Shown here: positions 34,036 to 42,922 of the stretch, one piece after another | Layout: each line of letters opens with the position of its first letter | Position numbering within the stretch: position 1 is the first letter of the stretch | Assembly: GCF_014332515.1 (NCBI RefSeq) | Contig: NZ_VFSD01000014.1 | Span: 99,548 to 163,547 of the forward strand | From: Pontibacter beigongshangensis | GTDB lineage: Bacteria; Bacteroidota; Bacteroidia; Cytophagales; Hymenobacteraceae | DNA length: 64,000 nucleotides | Direction of reading: 5' to 3' | The notes under the pieces: model-generated | The model's input: the letters and a program-made list of their open reading frames with translations, nothing else | Told to the model about the DNA's origin: nothing | Databases searched by the model: none | Program-made: the position numbers and the translations under genes

Positions 34036-36408
34036 ATGTCAGGCAAGATATCCCGAATTCCATTTTCCTATGCACCTATGCTGCTGCTCACGCTGTTTTT
34101 ATGGGGCTGCAGCAGTACCAAAACTGTTCCTGAAGGCGATGCCCTTTTTGCCGGCTTTAAGGTGAAGGTAAACGATGAGCACGACAGCAGCAACCGCTCC
34201 TCTGCCCTTACGACAGAGCTGAGCGGCACGGTGCGCCCCAAGCCCAATGCCTCTATCCTGGGTATGCGCCCGAAGCTCTGGATCTACAACGCATTTTATA
34301 CGGAGAAAGAGAAAGGCATCGGCAACTGGATTCAGAACAAGCTCGGCGAGGCGCCTGTGCTGCTCTCCACAGTAGACACCGCCAGTGTGAGCGATGTGAT
34401 GAGTACCCGCCTGCACAACAGGGGCTATTTTGTAAACGAGGTCAGCAGCAGTACCACCATAAAGAAAAAGAAAGCCACCATAGAGTGGACAGCAACGGTA
34501 GGAGAACCTTACCGCATCCGTAAAATTGCCTATACCCTGAACGACTCCTTACCCATACACAAGGCCATCCGGCAAACGCAGACAGAAACACTTCTGAAAC
34601 CAGGCGACCCCTACGATCTCTCGACCATGACCCTGGAGCGGGTACGTATAGATGGCCACTTAAAGAATAAAGGATATTTTTACTTTAACCCCGAACTGCT
34701 CCTGTTCAGCGTAGACACTACGGCAGGCAACAGGCAGGCCGATGTGCTGTTACGCATCAAAAATGTTGCTCCGCAAAGGTCCCTGCAAGCCTATACACTC
34801 GACGATATCTTTATTCATGCCGACTATTTCCTCAACGACAGCATCAGCACCAACGACACCGTTAGTGTAAGAGGCTACAAGTATATTCCGAACGAAAACT
34901 ATGTAAAGGCCAAGCATCTGCTCCGGGGCGTTTTTCTGTACCAGGACAGCCTGTACACCAGGCAGAACCAACTCCTCACCGTAAGCCGCCTGATGGGCCT
35001 GCCAGCCTATAAGTTCGTAAACCTGGAGTATGAGCCCGACACCACCAGCAACGGCAGGCTCGACGCCTTCCTGTACCTGACTCCGGCCCTGAAAAAATCG
35101 CTGCGGCTGGAGGCGCAGATGGTGAACAAGACCAACGGCTTTGCCGGCCCCGGCCTGCTGGCCTCTTTCCGGAACCGGAACGCTTTTAAAGGCTCCGAAC
35201 TCCTGACCGTAGATTTTACCGGCACTTTCGAGAGCCTGGTAGGCGGCCGCGGCTCAGGCGCTAACCCCGAAACCGGCGAAGAGAACCAGAATTCGAACCT
35301 GACATCTTACGAACTTGGCGTGCAGACAAACCTGACCATTCCGCGTATTGTGTCTCCGTTCCGGATGCGGAACCTGCGCACCGAGTTTGTACCCAAAACC
35401 CGTATCAACGTAGGGTTCAACTTCCTGAACAGGGTTAATTTTTTCCAGATGAACTCCTACAACGCCTCTTATGGCTATAACTGGCGGCCTAAACAAACCA
35501 TTACCCACGAGATAACCCCCATTAACCTGCAGTATGTGAGACTGGCCCGCACACAACCTTCCTTTGAAGCCATCCTGGCCGAAAACGCGCTCCTGCGCCG
35601 CAGTTTTGAGGAGCAGTTCATTATCGGGTCTATGTACCAGTTTACTTACAGCAACCAGGCCATTAAGGAAAAAAAGCACCAGTTCTACGATGATGTAACG
35701 CTCGATGTATCGGGCAACCTGGTGAATGCGCTGCATTCGCTTACCGGGGCCGATAGCCCGCAGGAAGAGGCGCCCCGCACCCTGATCGGGCAACCCTATT
35801 CGCAGTATACCCGCATCCGCAACGACTTCCGCTATTACATGAAGGTAGGCCAGGCCAGCCAGATCGCCACCCGCCTGCTTACTGGCGTGGGTTTCTCGTA
35901 CGGCAACTCCACCACTATGCCTTATGTAAAGCAGTTCTCTATAGGTGGGCCCAACAGTATCCGGGCATTCCGGCCACGCAGTGTGGGGCCCGGCACCTAC
36001 AATGTGCCAGACTCGCTGCTGTTCTCGTTCTTTGATCAGGTAGGCGACATAAAACTGGAGGCCAATGTAGAGTACCGGTTCCCGATTGCGGGCTTTTTTA
36101 AGGGAGCGCTCTTCGTGGATGCCGGCAATATCTGGCTGCTGCGCGAAAATGTAAACCCCGATACCGGTGAAGTAGACCGACCCGGAGGAGTTTTTGACTC
36201 AAGCACTTTTATGAGTCAGCTGGCAGTAGGCACCGGGTTTGGTTTGCGCATAGACATCGAGTTTTTCGTTATCCGCTTCGACTTTGGCATTCCGGTGCGG
36301 GTGCCTTACCTGCCCCCCGGCGAGCGCAATGTTCTCAGCGATTTTCGGTTTGGCTTCAGTGGCGAAAACAGCATGACGCTGAATATTGCCATCGGCTATC
36401 CGTTTTAG
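34036..36408 (+). CDS. tamL: TamL: lipoprotein-type TamA/BamA-like outer membrane protein
   Basis: 790 residues. A lipobox (LFLWGCSST) follows a hydrophobic signal at residues 12-28, unusual for Omp85 proteins but typical of Bacteroidota TamL. POTRA-like repeats occupy roughly residues 100-330 (VGEPYRIRKIAYTLNDSLP, NRGYFVNEVSS). A C-terminal BamA-type barrel follows, with SIGGPNSIRAFRPRSVGPGT as the L6-loop region and a final strand NSMTLNIAIGYPF with aromatic end. It pairs with TamB for envelope biogenesis. The start is 7 bp after tamB. No other Bam component is here. Confidence 0.93.
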   Translation: MSGKISRIPFSYAPMLLLTLFLWGCSSTKTVPEGDALFAGFKVKVNDEHDSSNRSSALTTELSGTVRPKPNASILGMRPKLWIYNAFYTEKEKGIGNWIQNKLGEAPVLLSTVDTASVSDVMSTRLHNRGYFVNEVSSSTTIKKKKATIEWTATVGEPYRIRKIAYTLNDSLPIHKAIRQTQTETLLKPGDPYDLSTMTLERVRIDGHLKNKGYFYFNPELLLFSVDTTAGNRQADVLLRIKNVAPQRSLQAYTLDDIFIHADYFLNDSISTNDTVSVRGYKYIPNENYVKAKHLLRGVFLYQDSLYTRQNQLLTVSRLMGLPAYKFVNLEYEPDTTSNGRLDAFLYLTPALKKSLRLEAQMVNKTNGFAGPGLLASFRNRNAFKGSELLTVDFTGTFESLVGGRGSGANPETGEENQNSNLTSYELGVQTNLTIPRIVSPFRMRNLRTEFVPKTRINVGFNFLNRVNFFQMNSYNASYGYNWRPKQTITHEITPINLQYVRLARTQPSFEAILAENALLRRSFEEQFIIGSMYQFTYSNQAIKEKKHQFYDDVTLDVSGNLVNALHSLTGADSPQEEAPRTLIGQPYSQYTRIRNDFRYYMKVGQASQIATRLLTGVGFSYGNSTTMPYVKQFSIGGPNSIRAFRPRSVGPGTYNVPDSLLFSFFDQVGDIKLEANVEYRFPIAGFFKGALFVDAGNIWLLRENVNPDTGEVDRPGGVFDSSTFMSQLAVGTGFGLRIDIEFFVIRFDFGIPVRVPYLPPGERNVLSDFRFGFSGENSMTLNIAIGYPF

Positions 36409-36562
36409 GCTACTGACCAGCATCCGGCAGCGTGTAATCTTTAGGAAAGCCTGATTTTCCAGGACCTCATAGAACAGGACGCAGGATGTGGTTTGTTCTT
36501 CTGCCAACATAGAGGATATCAGATACCGGGAGGTATTGCCGCAGCCGGGGACCCTGTGTAGC

Positions 36563-36612
36563 AATTATTCTAATAAAAACTGCCCTCCGCAAGCTTTGCT
36601 GCCGCCGCTAAA
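36563..36612 (+). repeat. Family-1 dispersed repeat, copy 13
   Basis: AATTATTCTAATAAAAACTG, CCCTCCGCAAGC, then TTTGCTGCCGCCGCT. Confidence 0.85.
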
Positions 36613-36944
36613 CTTGCTGCAGTTCCTGCCATACAATTTGCATTTTAAGTAAAAATTGCCTTTCTTTGAAAGAAATACTCTTTACCAAACGTGCTACCGC
36701 ACTGCAACATATCGCGCTTACAGGCACTGGCTCCTACTGGTTTAGTAGCGGCGTCGCATCACGTATCTTTAGGTGATGTGGTAAACGGCTATTGCCTGTA
36801 CTTTCTGAGTTCTCCTAAAGCTTTTAATTAATAAGCCGGAACCCTCCGGCCCCTTCTGCAAGCTGACATCTGCAGCGTGCACGCAACAGGCATAAGCACG
36901 CTGCTTTATTTTTCTTACCCTTTTCAGATTCTTATTAGTATGCG

Positions 36945-36976
36945 AAAGGCAGGCGCAGGCGCTTGCCTGCTTTTTT
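36945..36976 (+). terminator. Orphan intrinsic terminator
   Basis: AAAGGCAGGC pairs with GCCTGCTTTT around a 10-base loop, and six Ts begin right after the GC stem. No annotated gene ends nearby on the plus strand. Confidence 0.7.
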
Positions 36977-37092
36977 GCATTTCTGTATATGAAGCAAAAC
37001 CCTGATTCTGGCATAAATAAAGCTGTCTGCTGGCCGAAGCGTTTCTCAAACCTGCTATCGTAACAAGATCTATAACTTTAAATTCAAATATC

Positions 37093-37497
37093 ATGAACAG
37101 TGTATATGTAACAGAAAAAGATTACCAGCGGCTTCATGCGCTGGTACAAGCCCAGCGGCTTACAAATGCCGCCTCCGCCGTGGAGGCGCTTTGCAATGGG
37201 TTAAAGCGTGCCAAAGTCGTAGCATCGGAAGAGATTCCGGAAGATGTGGTGACGATGAACTCATTTTTAAAGCTGCGTAACCTGAAAACCGACGCCATTA
37301 TGGCCATTAAGCTCGTGTACCCCAAAGAGGCAGACGTGAACAGCCGCAAGGTATCGGTTCTGGCCCCTATCGGCGCAGCTGTTCTGGGTTGCCGCAAAGG
37401 AGACGAGGTAACATGGAACGGCCCCCAGGGCAAAGTTGAGTTTCTGGTGGAGGAAGTGCTTTACCAACCGGAAGCAGCAGGCGACATATATTTGTAA
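37093..37497 (+). CDS. GreA/GreB C-terminal-domain protein (Rnk-like)
   Basis: 134 residues, no coiled-coil of the GreA N-terminus long enough to enter the RNA polymerase channel. The C-terminal FKBP-like half matches GreA/GreB/Rnk: KLVYPKEADVNSRKVSVLAP then IGAAVLGCRKGDEVTWNGPQ, which is the typical P-x-x-A-x-x-G-x-x-x-G-D signature. Rnk-type proteins bind RNA polymerase near the secondary channel without cleavage activity. In Bacteroidota they usually stand alone, as here. A long hairpin follows immediately. The family is solid and the exact role uncertain. Confidence 0.82.
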   Translation: MNSVYVTEKDYQRLHALVQAQRLTNAASAVEALCNGLKRAKVVASEEIPEDVVTMNSFLKLRNLKTDAIMAIKLVYPKEADVNSRKVSVLAPIGAAVLGCRKGDEVTWNGPQGKVEFLVEEVLYQPEAAGDIYL

Positions 37498-37506
37498 AGT
37501 TGCATC

Positions 37507-37561
37507 AAAACACAAGCAGCCCACTCCTGGTTAAGACCACAGGGATGGGCTGCTTGTGTTT
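37507..37561 (+). terminator. Terminator after the Rnk-like gene
   Basis: AAACACAAGCAGCCCA pairs with TGGGCTGCTTGTGTTT across a 22-base loop, starting about 10 bases after the stop codon. Confidence 0.8.
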
Positions 37562-37566
37562 ATAAG

Positions 37567-37611
37567 CTGCAGCAGCAAAGCCTCCGGAGGGGCTTTTTTA
37601 TTTAAATAATT
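37567..37611 (-). repeat. Family-1 dispersed repeat, copy 14
   Basis: Reverse orientation: CTGCAGCAGCAAAG, intact CCTCCGGAGG palindrome, GGCTTTTTTATTTAAATAATT. Lies between convergent genes, where it could also terminate transcription. Confidence 0.9.
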
Positions 37612-37626
37612 CAGGCAATGTACCTG

Positions 37627-39204
37627 CTATTCCAATTTTTCAAGGTCTTTGGTTGCCGGCCCGGTAATGACGCGGCCATAAGGGTCGAAGCGGGAGCCGT
37701 GGCAAGGGCAGTCCCAGGAGCGCTCTATGTTGTTCCAGTTTACGAGGCAACCCAGGTGTGTGCAAACGGCTGAGCACTGGTGCTGCACCCCTTGCTCATC
37801 GCAGTACACAGCCACTTTAGACATTCCTTTGCGCATAATCTTACCAGTCCCCGGCATTACGTGGGCCGGGTCGTCTACTTCCCCGCCGGTTACATAATCT
37901 TTGAACTGCGCCGCCACATTTAAGTTCTCTTTCAGAAACTCTCCAGATGATTTCAGGTTGGTACGTGCCGGATCGTAAAGTTTCTCCCACGGATTAGGGC
38001 GGCCCATGATCAGGTCGGTAATCAGCATGCCGGCAATGGTGGCGTGCGTCATGCCGTGGCCGGAGTCGCCGGTGGCAATATACACGTTGTTGGTGTCGCC
38101 GGGGTTTCTGCCAATAAAGGCCAGCCCGTCTACAGGTTCCATTACCTGCCCCGACCAGCTGTATTGCAGTTCCCCCGCTATCGGAAACTTCAGGCGCATC
38201 CAGCGCTCCAGGTCTGCCAGGTGCTTCTCCGGATGATCTTCCTGCCCTGTCTTATGGTCGGCCCCTCCTACTATCAGCAGGTCGGTGCTGCCATCGCTGC
38301 CTGTTGTGTTCCGGCTATCCTTTTTATCGCTGTCAGCGTCGCCGGCTTTTCCCTTCAGCAGGCGTACGTAGTGGTAAGGGTCCTGCATATCCCAGTAGAG
38401 GTTGTCGGGTATTTCGCCACGAGGTACGGCAGCCGCCACCACATAGGTTCTATAGGGAGCCTGCTTGGTATGCATGGCAAACAGGTTGCTGACCGGCGAG
38501 TTGGTAGCCACCACCAGCTGATTGGCCGACACGGCAAAATCCTGCTCCGACACCACCGTTACCACCGGCCCCGTCTCGAAACGGACAGCCTTGGTTTCTG
38601 TAAAGATCTGGCCTCCTGCTTCCAGAAAAGCGGCGCTAACACCAGCCAGGTACTTCAGGGCATGGAACCGGCCCTGGTTCGGGAAGTGCAGGCAGGGCAA
38701 AGCCGTGAGGGAAGGTACCGGGCATCTTTTCCGGAGCACCACATCCAGCCAGCCAATCTTCTGCAGCGCCTCCAGCTCCTGCATCAGTCCCTCTTCCTCT
38801 TCGCGGTTGTTGGCAAACAGGTAGCCATCTAGTCGCTCAAAATCGCAGTCTATACCCAGGTCGCTGGCGATCTCCTCAATCTTGTCGATGGCCTGGCCGT
38901 GGCTCTGGGCGGCAAGCCTGGCACCCTCTACACCAAAGAGCCTGATCAGCTCCGTAAAGCGGTCGTCGAGCGCATTGGAGAGGTGGGCGGTGGTGCGGCC
39001 GGTTTCGCCGCCGCCGATCTTCTTCGCCTCCACCACCACCACTCTCTTGCCCTCCTTGGCCAGCAGATAGGCCGTGGTGATGCCCGCCAGGCCGGCTCCC
39101 ACTACACATACATCGCAGGATATGTTTTCATGCAAGGGTGTGGTGGCGGGCATTTCGATGTTTTCTACCCAAACAGGTAAGGTTGCTCCGGATTCTCTTT
39201 TCAT
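37627..39204 (-). CDS. FAD-dependent oxidoreductase with C-terminal Rieske domain
   Basis: 525 residues. The DAO-type FAD domain begins CDVCVVGAGLAGITTAYLLA with VVVVEAKKIGGGETGRTTAH. The second FAD contact is NNVYIATGDSGHGMTHATIA. The C-terminal about 80 residues form a Rieske [2Fe-2S] domain with CTHLGC and CPCHGSRFD motifs giving two Cys and two His. The combination is a known bacterial family that couples amine or amino-acid type oxidation to an iron-sulfur carrier; the substrate is unknown. A Ser/Asp/Lys-rich insert (DADSDKKDSRNTTGSDGS) sits mid-domain. It has no clear operon partner. Confidence 0.9.
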   Translation of the reverse strand: MKRESGATLPVWVENIEMPATTPLHENISCDVCVVGAGLAGITTAYLLAKEGKRVVVVEAKKIGGGETGRTTAHLSNALDDRFTELIRLFGVEGARLAAQSHGQAIDKIEEIASDLGIDCDFERLDGYLFANNREEEEGLMQELEALQKIGWLDVVLRKRCPVPSLTALPCLHFPNQGRFHALKYLAGVSAAFLEAGGQIFTETKAVRFETGPVVTVVSEQDFAVSANQLVVATNSPVSNLFAMHTKQAPYRTYVVAAAVPRGEIPDNLYWDMQDPYHYVRLLKGKAGDADSDKKDSRNTTGSDGSTDLLIVGGADHKTGQEDHPEKHLADLERWMRLKFPIAGELQYSWSGQVMEPVDGLAFIGRNPGDTNNVYIATGDSGHGMTHATIAGMLITDLIMGRPNPWEKLYDPARTNLKSSGEFLKENLNVAAQFKDYVTGGEVDDPAHVMPGTGKIMRKGMSKVAVYCDEQGVQHQCSAVCTHLGCLVNWNNIERSWDCPCHGSRFDPYGRVITGPATKDLEKLE

Positions 39205-39434
39205 AGTTTCTATTATTTGGCGTCTGCAAAGGAGCAGAACGTGGGTTACACGCTAAAATAGCTGAGCTGTTTATTGCTTTGGATTACGGCTGCTTTGATT
39301 GAATTGTTGATGATCTGTTGTTAATTTGCTGGTTCGTATCCCGTAAGTCCGCTGATCTGCCGGTACGGTTTAGTTGATAAACGAACCATGGGCGGAGCAC
39401 AGCTTACCTGAAATCAAACCCCCGTTACAAAACC

Positions 39435-39770
39435 ATGCAGACAATTACCTGGCAACAGTTTGAACAAACCGACATCCGCGTAGGCACTATTATAGAGGTA
39501 ACAGATTTTCCGGAAGCCCGCAAACCTGCCTATAAACTGATGATAGACCTCGGACCGCTGGGCATCAGAAAGTCGAGTGCGCAGATAACCAGCCTGTATA
39601 CGAAAGAGGAACTGGTCGGAAAGCAGGTACTGTGCGTCACGAACCTGGGCAATAAGCAGATCGGGAAATACATTTCGGAGGTGCTGGTAACCGGTTTCGA
39701 AGACGGGCATCAGAACATCGTGCTGGCCCAGCCTGCCAGCCCGGTACCGAACGGGAGCAAGCTGATGTAG
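39435..39770 (+). CDS. csaA: tRNA-binding protein CsaA
   Basis: 111 residues, an OB-fold of the EMAP/ARC1 type. Motifs are TDIRVGTIIEVTDFPEARKP at the first strand and loop, LMIDLGPLGIRKSSAQITSL, and VLCVTNLGNKQIGKYISEVL with GFEDGHQNIVLAQP. CsaA homodimers bind tRNA and in Bacillus show export-related chaperone activity. In Bacteroidota the gene is normally solitary, as here. A hairpin terminator follows within 30 bp. The length and motif set are complete. Confidence 0.92.
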   Translation: MQTITWQQFEQTDIRVGTIIEVTDFPEARKPAYKLMIDLGPLGIRKSSAQITSLYTKEELVGKQVLCVTNLGNKQIGKYISEVLVTGFEDGHQNIVLAQPASPVPNGSKLM

Positions 39771-39795
39771 AAGAAACGGAAAGGCCTGAAAACAG

Positions 39796-39820
39796 AAAAG
39801 GACACTTTACGTGTCCTTTT
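39796..39820 (+). terminator. Terminator after csaA
   Basis: AAAAGGACAC / GTGTCCTTTT, perfect 10-bp stem with a 5-base loop, 26 bases after the stop codon. Confidence 0.85.
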
Positions 39821-39925
39821 CCTAAAAGCTGTTTTCCAAATAAATTGGTTCTAACTTCTGATAATATATACGCCAGTGATTTTACAAAGTTGCGGAACCG
39901 GAGAGAATAATTTGACCAACAGGAA

Positions 39926-39961
39926 AACAGCCTCCGGAGGGGCTTTTTCATTCAGATAATT
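39926..39961 (-). repeat. Family-1 dispersed repeat, copy 15
   Basis: Reverse orientation: AACAG, intact CCTCCGGAGG palindrome, GGCTTTTTCATTCAGATAAT. The CAG tail is missing. Confidence 0.85.
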
Positions 39962-40033
39962 TGCCTTTACCAAAGTAGGACTTCGTAATATTTAGGCCAT
40001 AGGGAACGGCGAAGGTCTTGCCCGATCAGCTAT

Positions 40034-40083
40034 AATTATTTAAATGAAAATGGGCCTCCGGAGGTCAAACTCCCGCTGCTCCC
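40034..40083 (+). repeat. Family-1 dispersed repeat, copy 16
   Basis: AATTATTTAAATGAAAATGG, GCCTCCGGAGGTC, then CCCGCTGCTCCC. Confidence 0.88.
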
Positions 40084-40349
40084 ACTCTTACCTCCGGCAC
40101 TCAAGCGCTAGCTGCGCACAGCAACTCGGCAGAGACATAGGATTTGAGCCGCATTTGGGCAACCCGAAGACTCCCCAAAAAATCTTCTCCACTCACCGTC
40201 TTCAGCCACGGCAGCAAATCCGCACATCATTTAAGACAGTTGCTATATAATTTTACGCCAAATGCCGTATCTTTCCCTCTGCAAAAAGGCACTTACAGGC
40301 AGCGTACTTGCAGCACAGATTCAGGTATTTAAAACTAAATTTCAATCTT

Positions 40350-41675
40350 ATGGACGATCTTTTAGCAGCCCGCCTGCAAATGGCCGTTTCGCTTGGCTGG
40401 CACATTGTGTTTGCCTGCATCGGCATGACCATGCCCATCCTGATGGCGTACAGCGAGTGGAAGTGGCTGCGAACCGGCAGGCAGGTGTACATAGATCTGG
40501 CCAAAGCCTGGTCGAAGGGCGTGGCCATATTTTTTGCGGTGGGCGCAGTTTCCGGTACTGTTCTCTCGTTCGAACTCGGCTTGCTTTTCCCCGAGTTCAT
40601 GAAACATGCCGGCCCCATTTTCGGGATGCCCTTTTCGTGGGAGGGTACGGCATTTTTTGTGGAGGCCATCGCCCTGGGCGTTTTCCTGTACGGCTGGAAC
40701 AGGCTCAACAAATGGGTGCACTGGCTCTCCGGTGTGGTGGTAGGCATATCGGGGGTGCTCTCGGGCATTTTTGTGGTGGCGGCCAATGGCTGGATGAACA
40801 GCCCCTCTGGCTTTACCTGGAAAAATGGCCAGGCCTACGACATCGATCCGGTGGCCGCCATGTTCAACGACGCCTGGTTTACCCAGGCCCTGCACATGAC
40901 GCTGGCCGCTTTTGTGGCAACCGCCTTTGCGGTGGCCGGGGTGCATGCTTACCTGCTCTTAAAAGACAGGAAAAACGAGTTTCATAGAACAGCGGTACGG
41001 ATTGCCCTCGCCTTCGGAGCCGTGGCCGCCTTCCTGCAGCCTATCAGCGGCGATATTTCGGCCAAAGACATTGCCCAGCGGCAGCCGGCCAAACTGGCCG
41101 CCCTGGAAGCCCTGTACCATACCAGCAAGCCAGCCGACCTGGTTATTGGCGGCATTCCGAACGATGAGGAGGAGCGCGTGGATTATGCGATTCATGTGCC
41201 CGGGTTCCTGAGCTTCCTGGCGCACGGCGATTTTGAGGCGGAGGTGATTGGCCTCGACCAGTTTCCGAAAGACGAAAGACCGCCTGTGCTCATTACCCAT
41301 ATCGCCTTTCAGATTATGGTGGGCATTGGCTTTTTGCTGGCCTTTGCCGGTTTGCTGTACCTGGTGTTCAGCGCCCGCTGGAAACATATGCTGGAAAAAA
41401 GATGGTGGCTTTGGTTTATCGCCTCGCTCACCCCGCTCGGTTTTATAGCCGTGGAAGCAGGCTGGACGGTTACGGAGGTTGGGCGCCAGCCCTGGATTAT
41501 CCACGGCATCATGAAAACGAAGGATGCGGTTTCGCCCATGCCCGGGCTGCAGTATTCGTTTTACATGATCACGGTGGTCTACCTGCTGCTCACCATCATT
41601 ATTATCGGGCTGATGCGCCGGCAGATCGCCACTATTGGAACATATTACCCTTCGGCCAGAACCAAACCTGAATAA
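40350..41675 (+). CDS. cydA: Cytochrome bd-type ubiquinol oxidase subunit I
   Basis: 441 residues from the ATG at 40350. Typical nine-helix CydA: helix 1 LQMAVSLGWHIVFACIGMTM with the heme b595 ligand His, quinol-binding GRQPWIIHGIMKT preceded by GWTVTEV, and the b558 ligands His in ALHMTLAAFVATAFAVAG and a Met further on. The Q-loop between helices is short, so it belongs to the short-loop (CioA-like) class rather than the long-loop E. coli class. It oxidises menaquinol and reduces oxygen to water with high affinity. cydB follows after 3 bp, one operon. It sits next to sulfur genes, and bd oxidases resist sulfide. Confidence 0.95.
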   Translation: MDDLLAARLQMAVSLGWHIVFACIGMTMPILMAYSEWKWLRTGRQVYIDLAKAWSKGVAIFFAVGAVSGTVLSFELGLLFPEFMKHAGPIFGMPFSWEGTAFFVEAIALGVFLYGWNRLNKWVHWLSGVVVGISGVLSGIFVVAANGWMNSPSGFTWKNGQAYDIDPVAAMFNDAWFTQALHMTLAAFVATAFAVAGVHAYLLLKDRKNEFHRTAVRIALAFGAVAAFLQPISGDISAKDIAQRQPAKLAALEALYHTSKPADLVIGGIPNDEEERVDYAIHVPGFLSFLAHGDFEAEVIGLDQFPKDERPPVLITHIAFQIMVGIGFLLAFAGLLYLVFSARWKHMLEKRWWLWFIASLTPLGFIAVEAGWTVTEVGRQPWIIHGIMKTKDAVSPMPGLQYSFYMITVVYLLLTIIIIGLMRRQIATIGTYYPSARTKPE

Positions 41676-41678
41676 GCC

Positions 41679-42689
41679 ATGCTGCTGATCATCATAATAA
41701 TACTGGGTGTGTCCTTTATTCTGTATACTTTGCTGGGAGGGGCCGATTTTGGCGCAGGCATTGTGGAGACAGTGGCAGGCCGGAAGGGCGAACGTATCGT
41801 GTCGAGAGCCATAGCGCCTGTCTGGGAGGCCAACCATGTGTGGCTCATTCTGGCTATCGTGATCCTGTTCACGGGCTTTCCGCTGGTGTATGCTACCATT
41901 AGTGTGGCGCTGCACATTCCGCTCATGATCGTTCTCCTGGGCATTGTGATGCGCGGCACCTCGTTCACGTTTCGCCACTACGATGTTGCCCCGGCCAAGT
42001 CGCATGCCTATTACTCAGCATTTTTCAGGGCTTCCAGTTTTATCACGCCCGTCTTTCTGGGCATCACGCTTGGCGCCATGATTCTGGGCGACATCAACCT
42101 GGAATACACGGGCAGCTTTTACCAGCAGTACGTGAGGCCCTGGTTTAATGTATTCTGCCTGGTGGTGGGATTGTTCTCCGCCTCGCTGTTTGGGTATATA
42201 GCGGCCGTTTTCCTGATTGGGGAGGCCACCTACCCCATCGAGCAGAAAAGATATACCCGGATTTCAAAGCTGTTCCTGTTGCTGACCATCAGCATGGGCG
42301 TTCTGGTTTTTATAACGGCCGAGTTCTATGGGCATCACCTCTTCTCAGAATTCTTCCAGTCGGGCTGGAGCATCGCGGCCTTTTCGGCAGTGGCCCTGCT
42401 CACGCCTGTAGCCTTTTATTTATTCAACCATCCGAATACGGTTTACTTACGGGCGGCGGTAAGTGTGCAGGTAACCCTCATCATGCTGGGCTGGTTTGCG
42501 ATGCAGTTCCCTATTCTGTTGTATGAGAAAAATGGCAACCACCTTACTTTCTACAACACGCAGGCCCCTTACGCTACGCAGTTTCAGTTGCTGATCGCCT
42601 TACTTGTGGGCTTGCTGTTTGTGCTTCCGGCTTTTTACTTTCTGTTTAAAGTGTTTAAGAAAGATAGCGGGCAAAATGTTAATTCATGA
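41679..42689 (+). CDS. cydB: Cytochrome bd-type ubiquinol oxidase subunit II
   Basis: 336 residues with about eight membrane helices. CydB features: the N-terminal SFILYTLLGGADFGAGIVET, then APVWEANHVWLILAIVILF (WEANHVW motif), FPLVYATISVALHIPLMIVL and GTSFTFRHYD. It forms the structural partner of CydA and supports heme binding and assembly. The start lies 3 bp after cydA. No cydX-like small ORF was recognised in the 230 bp downstream, nor cydDC in the window. Confidence 0.95.
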   Translation: MLLIIIIILGVSFILYTLLGGADFGAGIVETVAGRKGERIVSRAIAPVWEANHVWLILAIVILFTGFPLVYATISVALHIPLMIVLLGIVMRGTSFTFRHYDVAPAKSHAYYSAFFRASSFITPVFLGITLGAMILGDINLEYTGSFYQQYVRPWFNVFCLVVGLFSASLFGYIAAVFLIGEATYPIEQKRYTRISKLFLLLTISMGVLVFITAEFYGHHLFSEFFQSGWSIAAFSAVALLTPVAFYLFNHPNTVYLRAAVSVQVTLIMLGWFAMQFPILLYEKNGNHLTFYNTQAPYATQFQLLIALLVGLLFVLPAFYFLFKVFKKDSGQNVNS

Positions 42690-42765
42690 TGTGTGGAGCC
42701 AGCCATCCTATGGTGAGCAGCAGGAGCTACTATGCTGAACATCCTTATTCTGATACAGAAATCAG

Positions 42766-42821
42766 AATTATTTGAATGAATTCGCCCCTCCCGAGGCACC
42801 GCTCCTGCTGCGGCTCCTGCT
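42766..42821 (+). repeat. Family-1 dispersed repeat, copy 17
   Basis: AATTATTTGAATGAATTCG, CCCCTCCCGAGGC, then GCTCCTGCTGCGGCTCCTGC. Confidence 0.85.
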
Positions 42822-42863
42822 CTGAAAATCGATACTTTTTCGTCAACCCCTTGCTTCCAAAAA

Positions 42864-42900
42864 AGCAGGAGCAGGGAAAGTACCTCTCCCTGCTCCTGCT
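42864..42900 (-). terminator. Terminator of the SoxB-like operon
   Basis: AGCAGGAGCAGGGA / TCCCTGCTCCTGCT, perfect 14-bp stem with a 9-base loop. The A6 run on its left gives a U-tract on the minus strand, 22 bases after the stop codon of the minus-strand gene. Confidence 0.88.
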
Positions 42901-42922
42901 GAACATCTGCACTTGATAATTC

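Larger units (their letters stand above)
36409..37092. other. Intergenic region, 684 bp
   Basis: Contains a family-1 copy at 36563-36612 and a plus-strand terminator hairpin at 36945-36976 more than 530 bp beyond the nearest upstream gene end. An 81-codon minus-strand ORF at 36769-37014 lacks features and overlaps the hairpin. A small RNA between 36620 and 36945 is possible but unproven. Confidence 0.5.
39771..40349. other. Intergenic region upstream of cydA, 579 bp
   Basis: Contains the csaA terminator, two family-1 repeats in opposite orientation (39926 and 40034), a degenerate family-2-like stretch around 40098-40130 and the cydA promoter region. No GTGA-N6-TCAC operator was seen here. 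Confidence 0.55.

Noticed and set aside
36563..36612. CTG/CAG tracts as trinucleotide microsatellites
   Set aside because: They are the tails of the family-1 repeat and not independent simple repeats.
36769..37014. 81-codon minus-strand ORF upstream of the Rnk-like gene
   Set aside because: Overlaps a clear plus-strand terminator hairpin and shows random composition.
40262..40987. 241-codon ORF overlapping cydA in another frame
   Set aside because: The cydA frame carries all conserved oxidase motifs; the alternative frame is a shadow.
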